This document shows positions 1 through 10,886 of a stretch of DNA of 64,000 nucleotides, piece after piece; within the stretch, counting starts at the first letter, position 1, and each line of letters opens with the position of its first letter. The position numbers and the translations under genes were made by a program. Location: contig CM047815.1 in NCBI GenBank assembly GCA_026214975.1, positions 78,645,299 to 78,709,298 on the forward strand, in the 5' to 3' direction. This DNA is from Gentiana macrophylla. Lineage: Eukaryota > Streptophyta > Magnoliopsida > Gentianales > Gentianaceae. The notes beneath the pieces are model-generated. The model saw only the letters and a list, made by a program, of their open reading frames with translations, did not search any database and was not told where the DNA came from.

Positions 1-113
1 TATCATTTACTCAATATTTCAATATAAAGCTCGATTTCTATGAAAATCATAAGAATATGGGGGAATTTGATATAAAATATATCGGTAAAAACACTACAAT
101 TTGACCCTTAACA
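1..113 (-). mobile_element. Tip of an Athila-like LTR inserted in LARD copy 2
   Basis: The first 113 bases end in CCCTTAACA and match in order the last ~110 bases of the LTR of element D (about 54985-55094). Shared blocks include ATTTCTATG, a CGAATATGGGG-like block and the terminal CCCTTAACA. From 114 on, the sequence follows the interior of the LARD family, as seen in inverted form near 6620. This is therefore the edge of an Athila-family LTR, read on the minus strand as in D, that landed inside LARD copy 2. The rest lies left of the window, so solo LTR versus full element cannot be told. Confidence 0.65.
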
Positions 114-1289
114 GTGGTCTAAGGGTAATTCCCTAAAAAGTAGAGAGTTAACCAGACCTTGAACTCTCTCACCACTCAGTCTTGCTAGATTTCGTTAGAA
201 AGCGGAAAATAGGGGTGATTCCCTGAGATTTTCTTGCCGTAAACGGAGTCTGGATTCATTCGGACAGAAGGGTCTTGGTTAGAACAAATGGCAGGTTAAC
301 TGCCGGGGCTTATATCCTTTGTGGATTTAAGAGAACCTCTCGGTCATTTAAAGTCACATTTTTAAAATATGTGGACTTGACCAGAATATTGATAAGTCTT
401 TCGTTGGCTGGATATCAATATTGCTAAAGTAGTAGTATTAGTGTTCATGAATGATAACACTGAAACGGTTGGAATCAACATGGGTGTGCTATCTGAAGTC
501 AGAAACTGACACGCCTAGATTCACTGGATGAGAGAATTGGACTATATTCTAAGAATCTGATTCGGTCAAATTCACGAGAATGAGTCATTGGCTATCCCAC
601 CTATCTTATTGAATAAGATGATCATGCATATACGTATGCAACATTCATCGAGAGTAGTCCTACCCTACCTCTCAAGAATGATTCTCTAAATCTTCGGATA
701 AAGAGAAAATGGGATAGAGTCTCTCTTGGATAACGGCAAGTTAGGTTATAACAAGTCAATAGTAGTCAAATCTCGGATTCGAGCATTGAATAGTGGTTTA
801 GTACATCCTCAAGTATCTTTGGAGAACGAGGAATCATATGCTTGTATATTCAGGTGCAAACTTGAATATGGTTGACTTAATCGATTTCGACTTGTAGTCA
901 GATTAAGGATGATCATTAAGTTGATCTCGGGCTCAGTGTTTACTCATAGTGTTTAGAATTTCCTTTTTGGTGTGGAAGTAATTCCAGGTCTGATAAGCCG
1001 ATATCACTTCATCGTGAAAACAGTGAAGAGATAGCTTATAAGAATCTTCTCAATCACAAGAAGTCAAAAGCATATTGAGAGGGAGTACCGCCTGATTGGA
1101 AGGACCGGCAACGTTTCGATCCTAAAGATCGTCTCGAGCCAACAACCTAACTGATCAGTGTACCAAGTCGAGTGCTTGGAGGGTACAGCATTGAGGGATA
1201 TATCTCATCTGCTTTTAGAGCAAGTGGGAGAGTGTTGTGAATAAGATGAGAATGGGTGTGCTCTAAAAACAATCGTTGCTTGTAATTTT

Positions 1290-1304
1290 GTGCAAGTGGG
1301 AGAT
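1290..1304 (+). other. Polypurine tract of LARD copy 2
   Basis: The purine-rich GTGCAAGTGGGAGAT lies directly before the LTR start TGTTAGGTGTAG. The same tract, inverted, borders the 3' LTR of copy 1 at 5441-5455. This is the expected place and composition for the plus-strand primer of reverse transcription. Confidence 0.7.
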
Positions 1305-2731
1305 TGTTAGGTGTAGTGCCCGAAATACAATTTGTGTAATTGTTTTTTATATTGGATGACAGAATTTATCTCACCTTAGTTACTTGCTTTGTGCTTATAA
1401 AGTAATACACTGCTGCAAACCCTAAGTATATCTGTATGTAACCACTTAACTCAGTGCATGGATTACACGTGAGGATTGAGTTAGTGAAGATATGCTTAAA
1501 CTATTAGTCCGTGGTGAATTTAATCAGAGTTTAGGGTCTCTTGATTAAAACACCAATAATGCGCTTGAACACCTTAGGGTGTGATAGTCTTATCCGGATT
1601 TGTCGGTAGAGGTACCTACGTGGGGCATTTATATATGATGGCATTCATATAGGATGGACCGATTTAATCTGTATTTTCGATATAACTCTGAATCGAGGAA
1701 TCTTATTAAATCATTAGATGATCATATATGGATCAACCTTAATCCTAAGGTGATCACGTGAGTGCCGCTTGTCCCGGGTAGTGTTTGATGTGTTAGTTAC
1801 GGTTCACTTAAATATGTGTTCCAAGCCACTTCTCATTGGCACTATCTCCGGATGAGTGAGTAGTTACGATTTTCACTGGACATGGAATCCATTCTTTCTG
1901 CGGGAAGTAGAGAGACAGATCCCCTTATTTGTTAGCCCTAAGAAAGTGATCGATCCCGGAGTTCACATTTGACTAATTAGCTACTAGTCGATATGTGCAC
2001 TAATTGATCATCGAGGGGTTAATGGTAAATAAGGATAAGATATTCTCGAGCGGGTTCACGGAGACTTCCCACCGAATGGACGATCTATGGAGGGTTAATC
2101 CGTATGTAGTGATTATATCAATGGACACTTATCTACTACATGGGTTGAGTGTAAGTATATATCTATAATTGGTAGAGTTAGATTTCGGGTTTATCTTTGG
2201 CGTAATCCCGAATTAATAATTATATATATTTATTACGTTAGATGAATATTATATTTAATTATTGGAGCTACTCAAGTTATAAGTCGTGGTCCCACAATGT
2301 GGCATTTCTATAATTCGGGCTAATATTCTTGTTTATTTGGGCTCGAGAAATAATTAATTGGTTGGGCCAATTAATTGATATGCATGAATATTATTTAGTT
2401 GAAATTTAAATAATATAATACATGTAGAAGACATTTTACGTGGGGCACAGTGAGGGCTTAGTGTGGCGCCAATATGTCTTGGATTTTCCAAGAAATTAGT
2501 TTTTCTTGGATAATGACATATTGTGTAATTAGTTATTTATTTGTTAAATAATTAATTGGATAAATAAAAGAAAATAATTTATTTATTATTTATCTCTTAA
2601 CTATAAGGATAATTATATTTTCTTATTATAAGATTATAATTATCTCTTATTTTTATTGGATAATAATAATTAGAATTATCTCTTTTATTTTGTTAAACCG
2701 ATTGGGTATAGGTTTTTCTCTTGGATTTTGC

Positions 2732-2741
2732 CTATAAAAAA
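2732..2741 (+). promoter_or_regulatory. TATA box in LARD LTR
   Basis: CTATAAAAAA follows an AT-rich U3 stretch and precedes the pyrimidine-containing leader. The same box is present in the two LTRs of copy 1 (inverted, near 4018-4030). It is the best candidate for the start of R. Confidence 0.55.
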
Positions 2742-2798
2742 AGAGTTCTCCCCGAGCCCTAGGTGAAGAGAGGGCCACGAAATTCATAGAGAAAAAAG

Positions 2799-2836
2799 GC
2801 TAAGGAGTTCGATCCTTAGCTCCACCCGGTTGGAGA
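2799..2836 (+). other. Tandem leader hairpins in LARD R/U5
   Basis: GCTAAGGA and TCCTTAGC (2799-2806, 2813-2820) form a perfect 8-bp stem with a six-base loop. A second small stem, CTCCA/TGGAG, follows at once around CCCGGT. Both lie some 60-95 bases past the TATA box, so they would be in the transcript leader. The two LTRs of copy 1 keep the same layout with one base changed in the first stem. Confidence 0.45.
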
Positions 2837-3099
2837 AAAACTTAGGGTTTTTCTCGGTTACATATCAAGGAGGTTCCAATTCCAAGAATCGGTGTCCATC
2901 AACCAGCGTTTGGAGAACACATTGGAAGATCAAGGCTTCTCATCCTAAGATCTTGGCTTCTCTTCTTACTATTGGTATGATTTTCTTAACCCCCTTGTAG
3001 TAGTTTAAGTCCTTTAACTATGTATTGTGATGTATAAGTCGTGATCCATCCGCTGCACGTAGATCTAACCCGTTTAGATCTAAGATCCTACATCCTTCA

Positions 3100-3676
3100 C
3101 TCTGCTAGTAACAACAATCAAAGACCTTGTCAAATCTGTAATAGGTTGGGCACTCGGCAGTTGAATGCTACCATAGGTACTCTTGTTCTTATACTCAGAA
3201 TCAACCTCAGTCTAATACTCCCCAGAATCAGTTCCTAGGACTAATGATGCTTACATTTTTACTCATGATGTTGTTAATGACCCTTACAGGTATTCGGATA
3301 GTGGTGCAACCATTCATATTACTGCTGACCTGAGTAATTTATAGCTCAACTCTGGATATGAAGGATCTGAAACCTTAACTGTTGGATCTGGTGAGCATCT
3401 TAAGATTGATCATATAGGTCATACTAATCTTCCGACTAGTACCAATTCCCAGTTGCATCTTAATGTTCATGTCCTGTAATTACTAAAAATCTTCTTAGTA
3501 TCTATAATTGACCTATGAAAATTCTATTTTTGTGGAATTTCACTCTAATTATTGACTTGTGAAGGACAAACTTACAATGACAACTCTTAAAAGGGGTGCT
3601 TAAGGACGGTCTCTATCAAATCACTCTCCCATAGAGATCTCTTCATTCCAAGTCATTTTCCAATCAAGTGAAGCAT
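3100..3676 (+). pseudogene. Copia A gag zinc knuckle and protease relic
   Basis: The broken frames give a partial zinc knuckle (CQICNRLG, with the later His/Cys lost by frameshift) near 3135, then a copia aspartic protease start, SDSGATIHITADLSNL, near 3298, with the catalytic DSGAT intact. Further on come TNLPTSTNSQLHLNVHVL and a block that in copia polyproteins leads into the gag-pre-integrase region. Several stops interrupt the frame. The piece ends at the TSD GTTTC (3677-3681), where LARD copy 1 begins, and resumes at 12638. Lineage within copia is not resolved. Confidence 0.75.
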
Positions 3677-3681
3677 GTTTC
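3677..3681. other. Left TSD of LARD copy 1 (GTTTC)
   Basis: GTTTC precedes the LTR end TGAAGGATGCAGG and is repeated at 12633-12637 just after the other LTR end. The 5-bp length is as expected for LTR retrotransposon integration, and the copia A frame continues across the two copies. Confidence 0.85.
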
Positions 3682-5440
3682 TGAAGGATGCAGGTTCTTA
3701 GATCTAAACGAGTTAGATCTACGCGCAGCGGATGGATCACGATTTATACATCACAATACATAATTAAAGGACTTAAACTACTACAAGGGGGTTAAGGTCA
3801 TGTTACCAATAGTAGGAAGAGAAGCCAAGATCTTCCGATGTATTCTCCAAATGGCGGTTGGTGGACACCCTTCTTGATACACGAACCTCCTCGATATGCA
3901 ACACCAAGAAAAACTCCAAGTTTTTCTCCAACCGGGTGGAGTTAAGGATCGAACTCCTTAGCCTTTTTTCTCTATAAATTTCGTGGCCCTCTCTTCACCT
4001 AGGGCTCGGGGAGAACTCTCTTTTTATAGGCAAAATCCAAGAGAGAAAACCTATACCCAATCGGTTTAACAAAATAAAAGAGATAATTCTAATTATTATT
4101 ATCCAATAAAAATAAGAGATAATTACAATCTTATAATAAGAAAATATAATTATCCTTATAGTTAAGAGATAAATAATAAATAAATTATTTTACATTATTT
4201 ATCTAATTAATTATTTAACAAATAAATAACTAATTACACAATATGTCATTATCCAGAAAATTAATTTCTTGGAAAATCCGAGACATATTGGCGCCACACT
4301 AAGCTCACTGTGCCCACGTAAAATGCCTCTTTTCATGTATTATATTATTTAGCCCAACTAAATAATATTCATGCATATCAATTAATTAGCCCAAACCAAT
4401 TAATTATCAATGAGGCCCAAATAACAAGATTATTAGTCCGAATTACGAAGCACATCGGGGACCATGGACCTATAACCCGTAGCTCAATAATTAATTATTC
4501 ATCGAACAAAATAAGTACATTAATTATTAATTCGGGATTACGCCACCATAAACCCAAAATCGAACTCTACCGATTATAGATGTATACTTATACTCAACCC
4601 ATAGAGTGAATAAGCGTGCATTGATATAATCACTACATACGGATTAACCATCCATAGATCGTCCATTACAGTGGGAAGTCTCCGTGAACCCGACTCAGAA
4701 TATCTTATCCTTATTTACCATTAACCCCCTGATGATCAATTAGTTCACATATCTGACTAGTGATCAATTAGTCTAATATGAACTCCCGGGATCAATCACT
4801 TTCTTAAGGCTAACAAATAAGGGGACTGTCTCTCTACTTCCCGCGGGAAGGAATAGATTTCATGTCCGTGAAAATCGAACTACTCACTCATCCGGAGATA
4901 GTGCCAATGAGAAGTGGCTTGGAACACATATTTAAGTGAACCGTAATTAACACATCAAACACTACCCGGGACAAGCAAAGACCTGTGATCACCTCAGATT
5001 AAGGTTGATCCATAGATGATCATCTAATGATTTAATAAGATTCCTCGATTACGGAATTATATCGAGAAATTCAGATTAAATTGGTCCGATCTATATGAAT
5101 GCCATCATATATAAATGCCCCACATAGTACCTCTCTACCGACAATCCGAATAAGACTATCACACCCTAAGGTGTTCTAGGCGCATTATTGGTGTTTTAAT
5201 CAAGAGACCCTAAACTCTGATTAAGTTCACCACGGACTAATTGTTTAAGTATATCACTACTAACTCAATCCTCACGTGTAATCCATACACCGAGTTAAGT
5301 GGTTACATCTGAGATATACTTAGGGTTTGCAGCAGTGTATTACTTTACAAGCACAAAGCAAGTAACTAAGGTGAGATAAATTCTATCATCCATTATTAAA
5401 AACAATTACACAAATTGTCTTTCGGGCACTACACCTAACA
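3682..5440 (-). repeat. 3' LTR of LARD copy 1
   Basis: On the plus strand the LTR starts TGAAGGATGCAGG and ends CACTACACCTAACA, about 1,759 bp. It pairs with 10887-12632. A TATA box (inverted, near 4018-4030) and the leader hairpins are present. Confidence 0.85.
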
Positions 5441-5455
5441 ATCTCCCACTTGCAC
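5441..5455 (-). other. Polypurine tract of LARD copy 1
   Basis: Read on the minus strand, GTGCAAGTGGGAGAT directly precedes the LTR start TGTTAGG. It is identical to the tract of copy 2 at 1290-1304. Confidence 0.75.
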
Positions 5456-8400
5456 GAAATGACAAGCAACGATTGTTTTAGAGAGCACACACTTTATCAT
5501 CTTATTCACAACATTCTCTCACTTGCTCTAAAAGCAGATGAGACATATCCATCAATGCCGTATCCTCCAAGCACTCGACTTGGTACACTGACTAGTTAGG
5601 TTGTCGACTCGAGACGATCTTTAGGATCAAAACGTCGCCGGTCCATCTAATCAGGTGGTACTCTCTATGCATTTGACCTCTAGTGGTGAGAAGATCCTTC
5701 AAAGCTATCTCTTCCTTTGTTTTTCACAATGAAGTGATATCGGCTTATCGACACGGAATTACTCCCTGCACAAAAAAGGAAATTCTAAGCACTATGAGTA
5801 AACACTGAGCCCGAGATCAACTTAATGATCATCCTTAATCTGACTACAAGTCAGAATCAGTGTAGTCAAACATATTCAAGTTTGCACCTGAATATACAAG
5901 CATAAGATTCCTCGTTCTCTAAAGATACTTGAGGACGTACTAAAAATCTAGTTATTGCTCGAATCCAAGATTCGATTGCAATTGACTCGTGTTAAGCTGA
6001 CTTGCCCTTAGTCTAGAGAGACTCTATCCCATTTTCTCTTTATCCAAAGATTTGGAGAATCATTCCTGAGAGGTAGGGTAGGACCACTCTCGATGAATGA
6101 TGCAACCGTGTATGCATAATCATCTTATACAATAAGATAGGTGGGATAGCCAATGACTCATTCTCGTGAATTTGACGAATCAATTCTTAGAATATAGTCC
6201 AATTCTCTCATCCAGAGAATCTTGGCCTCGCTGGATTTCGACTTCGATTAGCACACACATGTTGTTTCCAACTGTTTGATGTTATCATTCATGAACACTA
6301 ATACTACTACTTTATTAATATTGACATCCAGTCTAAAAGACTTAAAAATATTCTGGTCAAGTCCACATATTTTAAAACATGCGACTTTTAATGACCGAGA
6401 GGTTCTCTTACATCCATAAAGGACATAAGTCCCGAAGTCAACTCCGCCATTTGTTCTAACCAAGACCCTTCGTTCGAATGAATCTGACTGCTTTTACGGC
6501 AAGAAAGTCTCAGGAATCACCCCTATTTTTACGCGCTAACGAAATCTAGCAAGACGAGTGGTGAGAGAGTTCAAGGTCCAGTTAACTCTCTACTTGTCGT
6601 GAGTCACCCCTATACCACTCGGCTTTGCACTGAAAGTTAAACTTTCCTATTCATTCGACTCTTTTCGGCGTAGGACCAATTACTCCCCATTTGGCCCTGA
6701 GACACTCAGGTGGTTCTACAAGAGGTGAAAGTAAGCTGGAGTACCAAAACTCCATTCACAGGGATAAGGTTTTTGAACCACACTCTCTCGATCGTAATCC
6801 TATCTGACCCACAAAGAGCCACAAAGTTATCAATCACCTCAGACTATAAAGTCCACACAACCATAATGGGTCAATGGTTAAACCATACTCTCATTTGTGT
6901 TCGGGTGGATTGACATTGATCTAGTAGTATTTATCGGTGTAATCACCAACAACCGATGTTGGATGTGGTCCGATTAAATCGAGATAGTAACTTCCTTTGG
7001 GTAACCGTACTCCAAGGTCTAAGGTCATTACTTATAGATTATATCGGAAGAATTGTGATGATCCAACTGTCACTTTCGATCTCAAGAATCTTACAACCAA
7101 CCTTCACTCGTCTCATTAAGGCATTTCACGAGCAGTCAAAATCTGAACGTATGCGCAAAATCTCCAGTCCTAACTTCAAGCATTAAATGCTAAATGCCTA
7201 CATTTACGGAAGTGGTGTGAACCGAATTCACTCATTATCCTAAATTCACTAGCATCTTCTAGGTAGACTTCTCGGTTTACATAATAATGTTAACCGTTAT
7301 TTTGCAACCAATTATCTTAATCGAGTTTAGCGATTGTATTGTAGTACATCAATAACTATATAGGGCAAGTCTATGGTTTCTTTCTCGGTGAGAAACATTC
7401 CACTTTAGGAGGCGGTGAGCATCGATCCCAAGACTATGCTATAGCCTATTTATGAGCATGGAATACTCTATTCTCTCGCTAAAATCGAGAGACTCCTCCT
7501 CGTATTCTTTTGATAAACTAAATCGCGTTTGAGTAGTTATCAGGACAAAATGTCACCACTCAAAAACTCCCACTAGCTTGTGTGCTCTCACTAGACCCCA
7601 AAGGTCATGATGAACAAGCTATGTTACCCTTCAAATCTATTACCCTCTCCCGATTGAAAGGAAACTTAGTCATTGTTCCTTTGAGATAGTGTTCCTAGAC
7701 TGGGAGATAGGAATCACCCTTAGCCAGTCGTCAGGTCTTATCTTTAGGATATATGCACTAATTAATAGATATTGAAGGGTCGTTTATCTTAATACGGAAA
7801 CCTTTTACCTTTAATAGTTTTAGATGTGTTACACATACCTATTCAGCTTTTCTTAGTGTTTTCGGTCTTTATCAAACAAAAGTCCAGTCATGATGATTCA
7901 TCGCAAATGTCTTCTTCACTTTGTTTAAGGCAATCTGTAGTATCGAGATGAAAGTGAATCCATTTGTTTCAACGAATCTGTATGTGAGAAAAATAAATTT
8001 TTCTGTGATATTCAAGGATAGAATCCGAAATTCATTTCCTTATTTCACTCCCACTATTATAGCTGAAATTACTGTCCGTTGTCTTCTTTATTAATTGTTA
8101 ATGCATAGCTTCCTTGTTCTTCCAAAGAACTAAGCTACCGAGTCGAGTTACTCGGTTAAGAAAGTCGCTAAGGATTCATTGGTTAAGTGATCCGAAATCA
8201 CTTTCCTTATCCTATACTTTATGTAATTAATTTTTCGGTTTAGCCTCAAAACTTTAGTTAAGATGATTAACACTTATAGACATTCTTTCCCATTCTCAAC
8301 TTTCCTTAAAAGGAAATAGTCTTGAACTAGCAGTTCAATTGAGTAGACACTACTCGTGAAGTGAGCGTGGGATGTCTAATGAAAGCGTTACCCAGTGGGA

Positions 8401-10868
8401 CTAATTTTCTAATAAATTAGAAAAACAATGAGATAAAAGCTCCCACTAGTTTATCGGTTCCAAATACCGTCTAACTAGCGACACTTTAATTTATGATTCT
8501 CTAATTTTTCTATTAGAAAATTTCTCGTGTAGACACTACACAATTAAAATTCACTAGAAGAATTTTATCGTCCCAATCATCTTTCAAACTAACTATGGTT
8601 GTCTCTCGTTCAACACGAGTGACAGCAGTGACATACTTATTTACGTCACTTAAGTCTTGAAGGCTCAAGAAAAATATCTCTTCCGAAAAATTAATCGCAT
8701 GTTAGATCAATAAGTACAACGTTCTAGTTACTTGCCACTTTTTAACGAAGTCATTACTAGTCAATTTTCACTCAGCAGATGAGTCTAGCACCCTAGAGAT
8801 ATATAAATAGTTGTAAATAAAATTGATGAAAAATAAATCCAAATCATACACTACTAATAAATTTTAGGAACTATAAACTAAGTACTTATAGTCTATCCTA
8901 CCGTTCCAAGGATTTAATCTAATGCCTCGGTGCGCCTTAGGGTAGGTCAAAGAGGTTTCGATTAATATTGAAGATTAAATTGAGAATCGAACATCTCATT
9001 TGTGATCGTCAATCACCTTTCCTTTTCACCAAGGTACTACCAAAAATACCCTTTATGAGTGTGACCTCATGTCTCCGATTTTTAGGTAGACCCGAGTGTG
9101 TGCCGCTTAGGGTCGGTCGGTGACCGACGAGTACCCAAAATCCTATCCTTTCGGAGACCAAGCCTTGAATTTTGATAGCGGTGAAGGCCTTCTCAGGGAG
9201 GCCGGTCCCGAGCCGCACGAGGCGTCACCATTCTCTCACGTTGCTTGTGTCAGCGATAGAGGCCGTGGGGTCGGCTGTCGCCTCCCGCTCCCACTCAATA
9301 TTTTGAAAAAGTGGTGGGTCATTGATCACGTTTTCCGGACTTGATGTTACATTAAGGAACAATAAATCATAGGCCCGAATGTTGTCGGTTACGTGGGCTA
9401 GCCCACCCGACCTATTCGTTGGAACATATGTGACCGTCGGACGGGTCAAGACCAGGGAAGCTCCGTTGAGCCGTAGTGGCTCTTCGGATGGCTCACCTTG
9501 CGGACCCCGTGCAAGCGCCACACGTGGAGAGGTGAAGTCGATCGAGCCATAGCTACTGTTGACCACCCAACCGTGGTTTAAACCACTTTCGAACCATGTA
9601 TGCCCGAGATTATCCAATCCTTAAACACCAAACTTTCACGTAGACACTACGGAACAAAAAACGTAATCTCGTCTAGGTAAGGTGGAATTCACCGAGAATC
9701 CAACACCTTAACCACGAGGTTTCGGGATTTTACTCCTTATGCTTTCGCAGAGTGGGATTCACCGAGAATCCATCACCCAACCTCGACGATTGAAAAAACC
9801 CGTGTTCCTCGGTTTTTGCCCTACTTAGTTTCTAATTAATATCAATCAATTAATTAAAACCAATTGCATGTTATATACATGCCTAACTAATTCCTCGAAT
9901 TAATTTCTACATGTATGCATATGGAGTGGAATTCATGATATGATGCATGTCATGGCAATTTTCCGGTTCTACACATACAATCTAAACATGTATACTAGTG
10001 CGGAAAATAAACATCGAGATGGACCGTTGGCACCTCCGTATCTAATCTATTAAAATAAAATAAAATTAGAAGCCCTAATCTGTAGCTGTTCAAAACTTCC
10101 ACGATCGGCAAACCAAACGAACTTGGATCGCAACGAAAATCTCCAGATCCGTTCTTCATTCCTCGGGCTTCAATATGGACGGTTGGATCGGAGCTTTGAC
10201 TTGTCAATTTTCTCCAGTGAGCCGCCCAACTAGCTGCTGAATCTGACTTTTACAGCAGCGCATCAAATACTTCCCGAGGCCGATCGGGAATCGAGATGAA
10301 TCCCAATCGACCTGAAATTTTTATCCCACGTCAAAAACTCCATATTTTTCGATCTGACCGGTTGGATTTGTGTTTCAACGGTCCAAACGCTTCCAGAAAT
10401 TCGAGGAAGTCACAGGTATGGTTTCTGTGAATCCTGTGTTTTTCTGTTACAACAGCTTCTTTGCAGCAACGAACGGATATCAAAACGGACTCCGATCAAC
10501 GCCAAATTTTTTGGAATTGTTCATCATCTTCCAATCTTGATTCTGACCGAAGGGATCGTCTTTTCAACGGCTCGATCAACGGTAAAAACGAAATAACTAA
10601 ACAGCTACTAAACAGATCTATTTTCTGGAAATTAAAATTGCAATAAAAATAAATTACAAAATTTCCTATACTCATATGAACGAATTTTCATCGTTTAAAT
10701 GAGTTTACAATAGATCTAACGGGTAAACTTGATGTCAACCCCAATCCATCTCTTCAACCATAGCAATTAATCATTATCAATGCATAAAACAATAAATAAA
10801 ATTTACCTACATGCAATTCCACTCCTTTAAATCGTTTAATTATGATTATGACTATATAAATCGTGGAA
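5456..10868 (-). other. LARD interior without recognisable genes
   Basis: This 5.4-kb stretch was read in six frames and holds only short ORFs, none with retrotransposon motifs. Part 5456-6620 is shared with copy 2. Several short purine tracts containing AGTGGGAG recur on the minus strand (complement near 7566, 8047, 8439 and 9288). The part 9009-9620 is richer in GC than its surroundings and holds the longest ORF (minus, 9617 to 9225, 130 codons); its product matches nothing I know. Part 9640-9790 holds two copies of a CACCGAGAATCCA-type motif. Confidence 0.6.
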
Positions 10869-10884
10869 CCTGGCTCTGCTACCA
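10869..10884 (-). other. Primer binding site of LARD copy 1
   Basis: On the minus strand TGGTAGCAGAGCCAGG begins two bases after the LTR. The copia consensus complementary to initiator tRNA-Met is TGGTATCAGAGC followed by ATGG, so this is a mutated or variant Met-type site with about three mismatches. Its position fixes 10887-12632 as the 5' LTR. Confidence 0.7.
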
Positions 10885-10886
10885 CA

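Larger units (their letters stand above)
114..3099 (+). mobile_element. LARD copy 2, 3' part with 3' LTR
   Basis: This segment is an inverted, diverged copy of about 3682-6620, so it belongs to the same non-coding LTR family as copy 1 but lies on the plus strand. Only the last ~1.2 kb of the interior and the 3' LTR are visible. The interior has no ORF with recognisable retroviral motifs. It ends at 3099, where copia A gag sequence begins; a possible target duplication is CTCTG at 3100-3104, but its partner is outside the window. Confidence 0.75.
1305..3099 (+). repeat. 3' LTR of LARD copy 2
   Basis: The LTR begins TGTTAGGTGTAGTGCCC and ends CATCCTTCA, giving TG...CA termini and about 1,795 bp. 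It is the inverted counterpart of the LTRs at 3682-5440 and 10887-12632, with many single-base and small indel differences. The 2220-2700 part is very AT-rich. A TATA box and a leader hairpin pair lie near its 3' side. Confidence 0.8.

Noticed and set aside
10461..10646. 61-codon ORF in the LARD leader
   Set aside because: Short, no motif, and on the strand opposite to the element.
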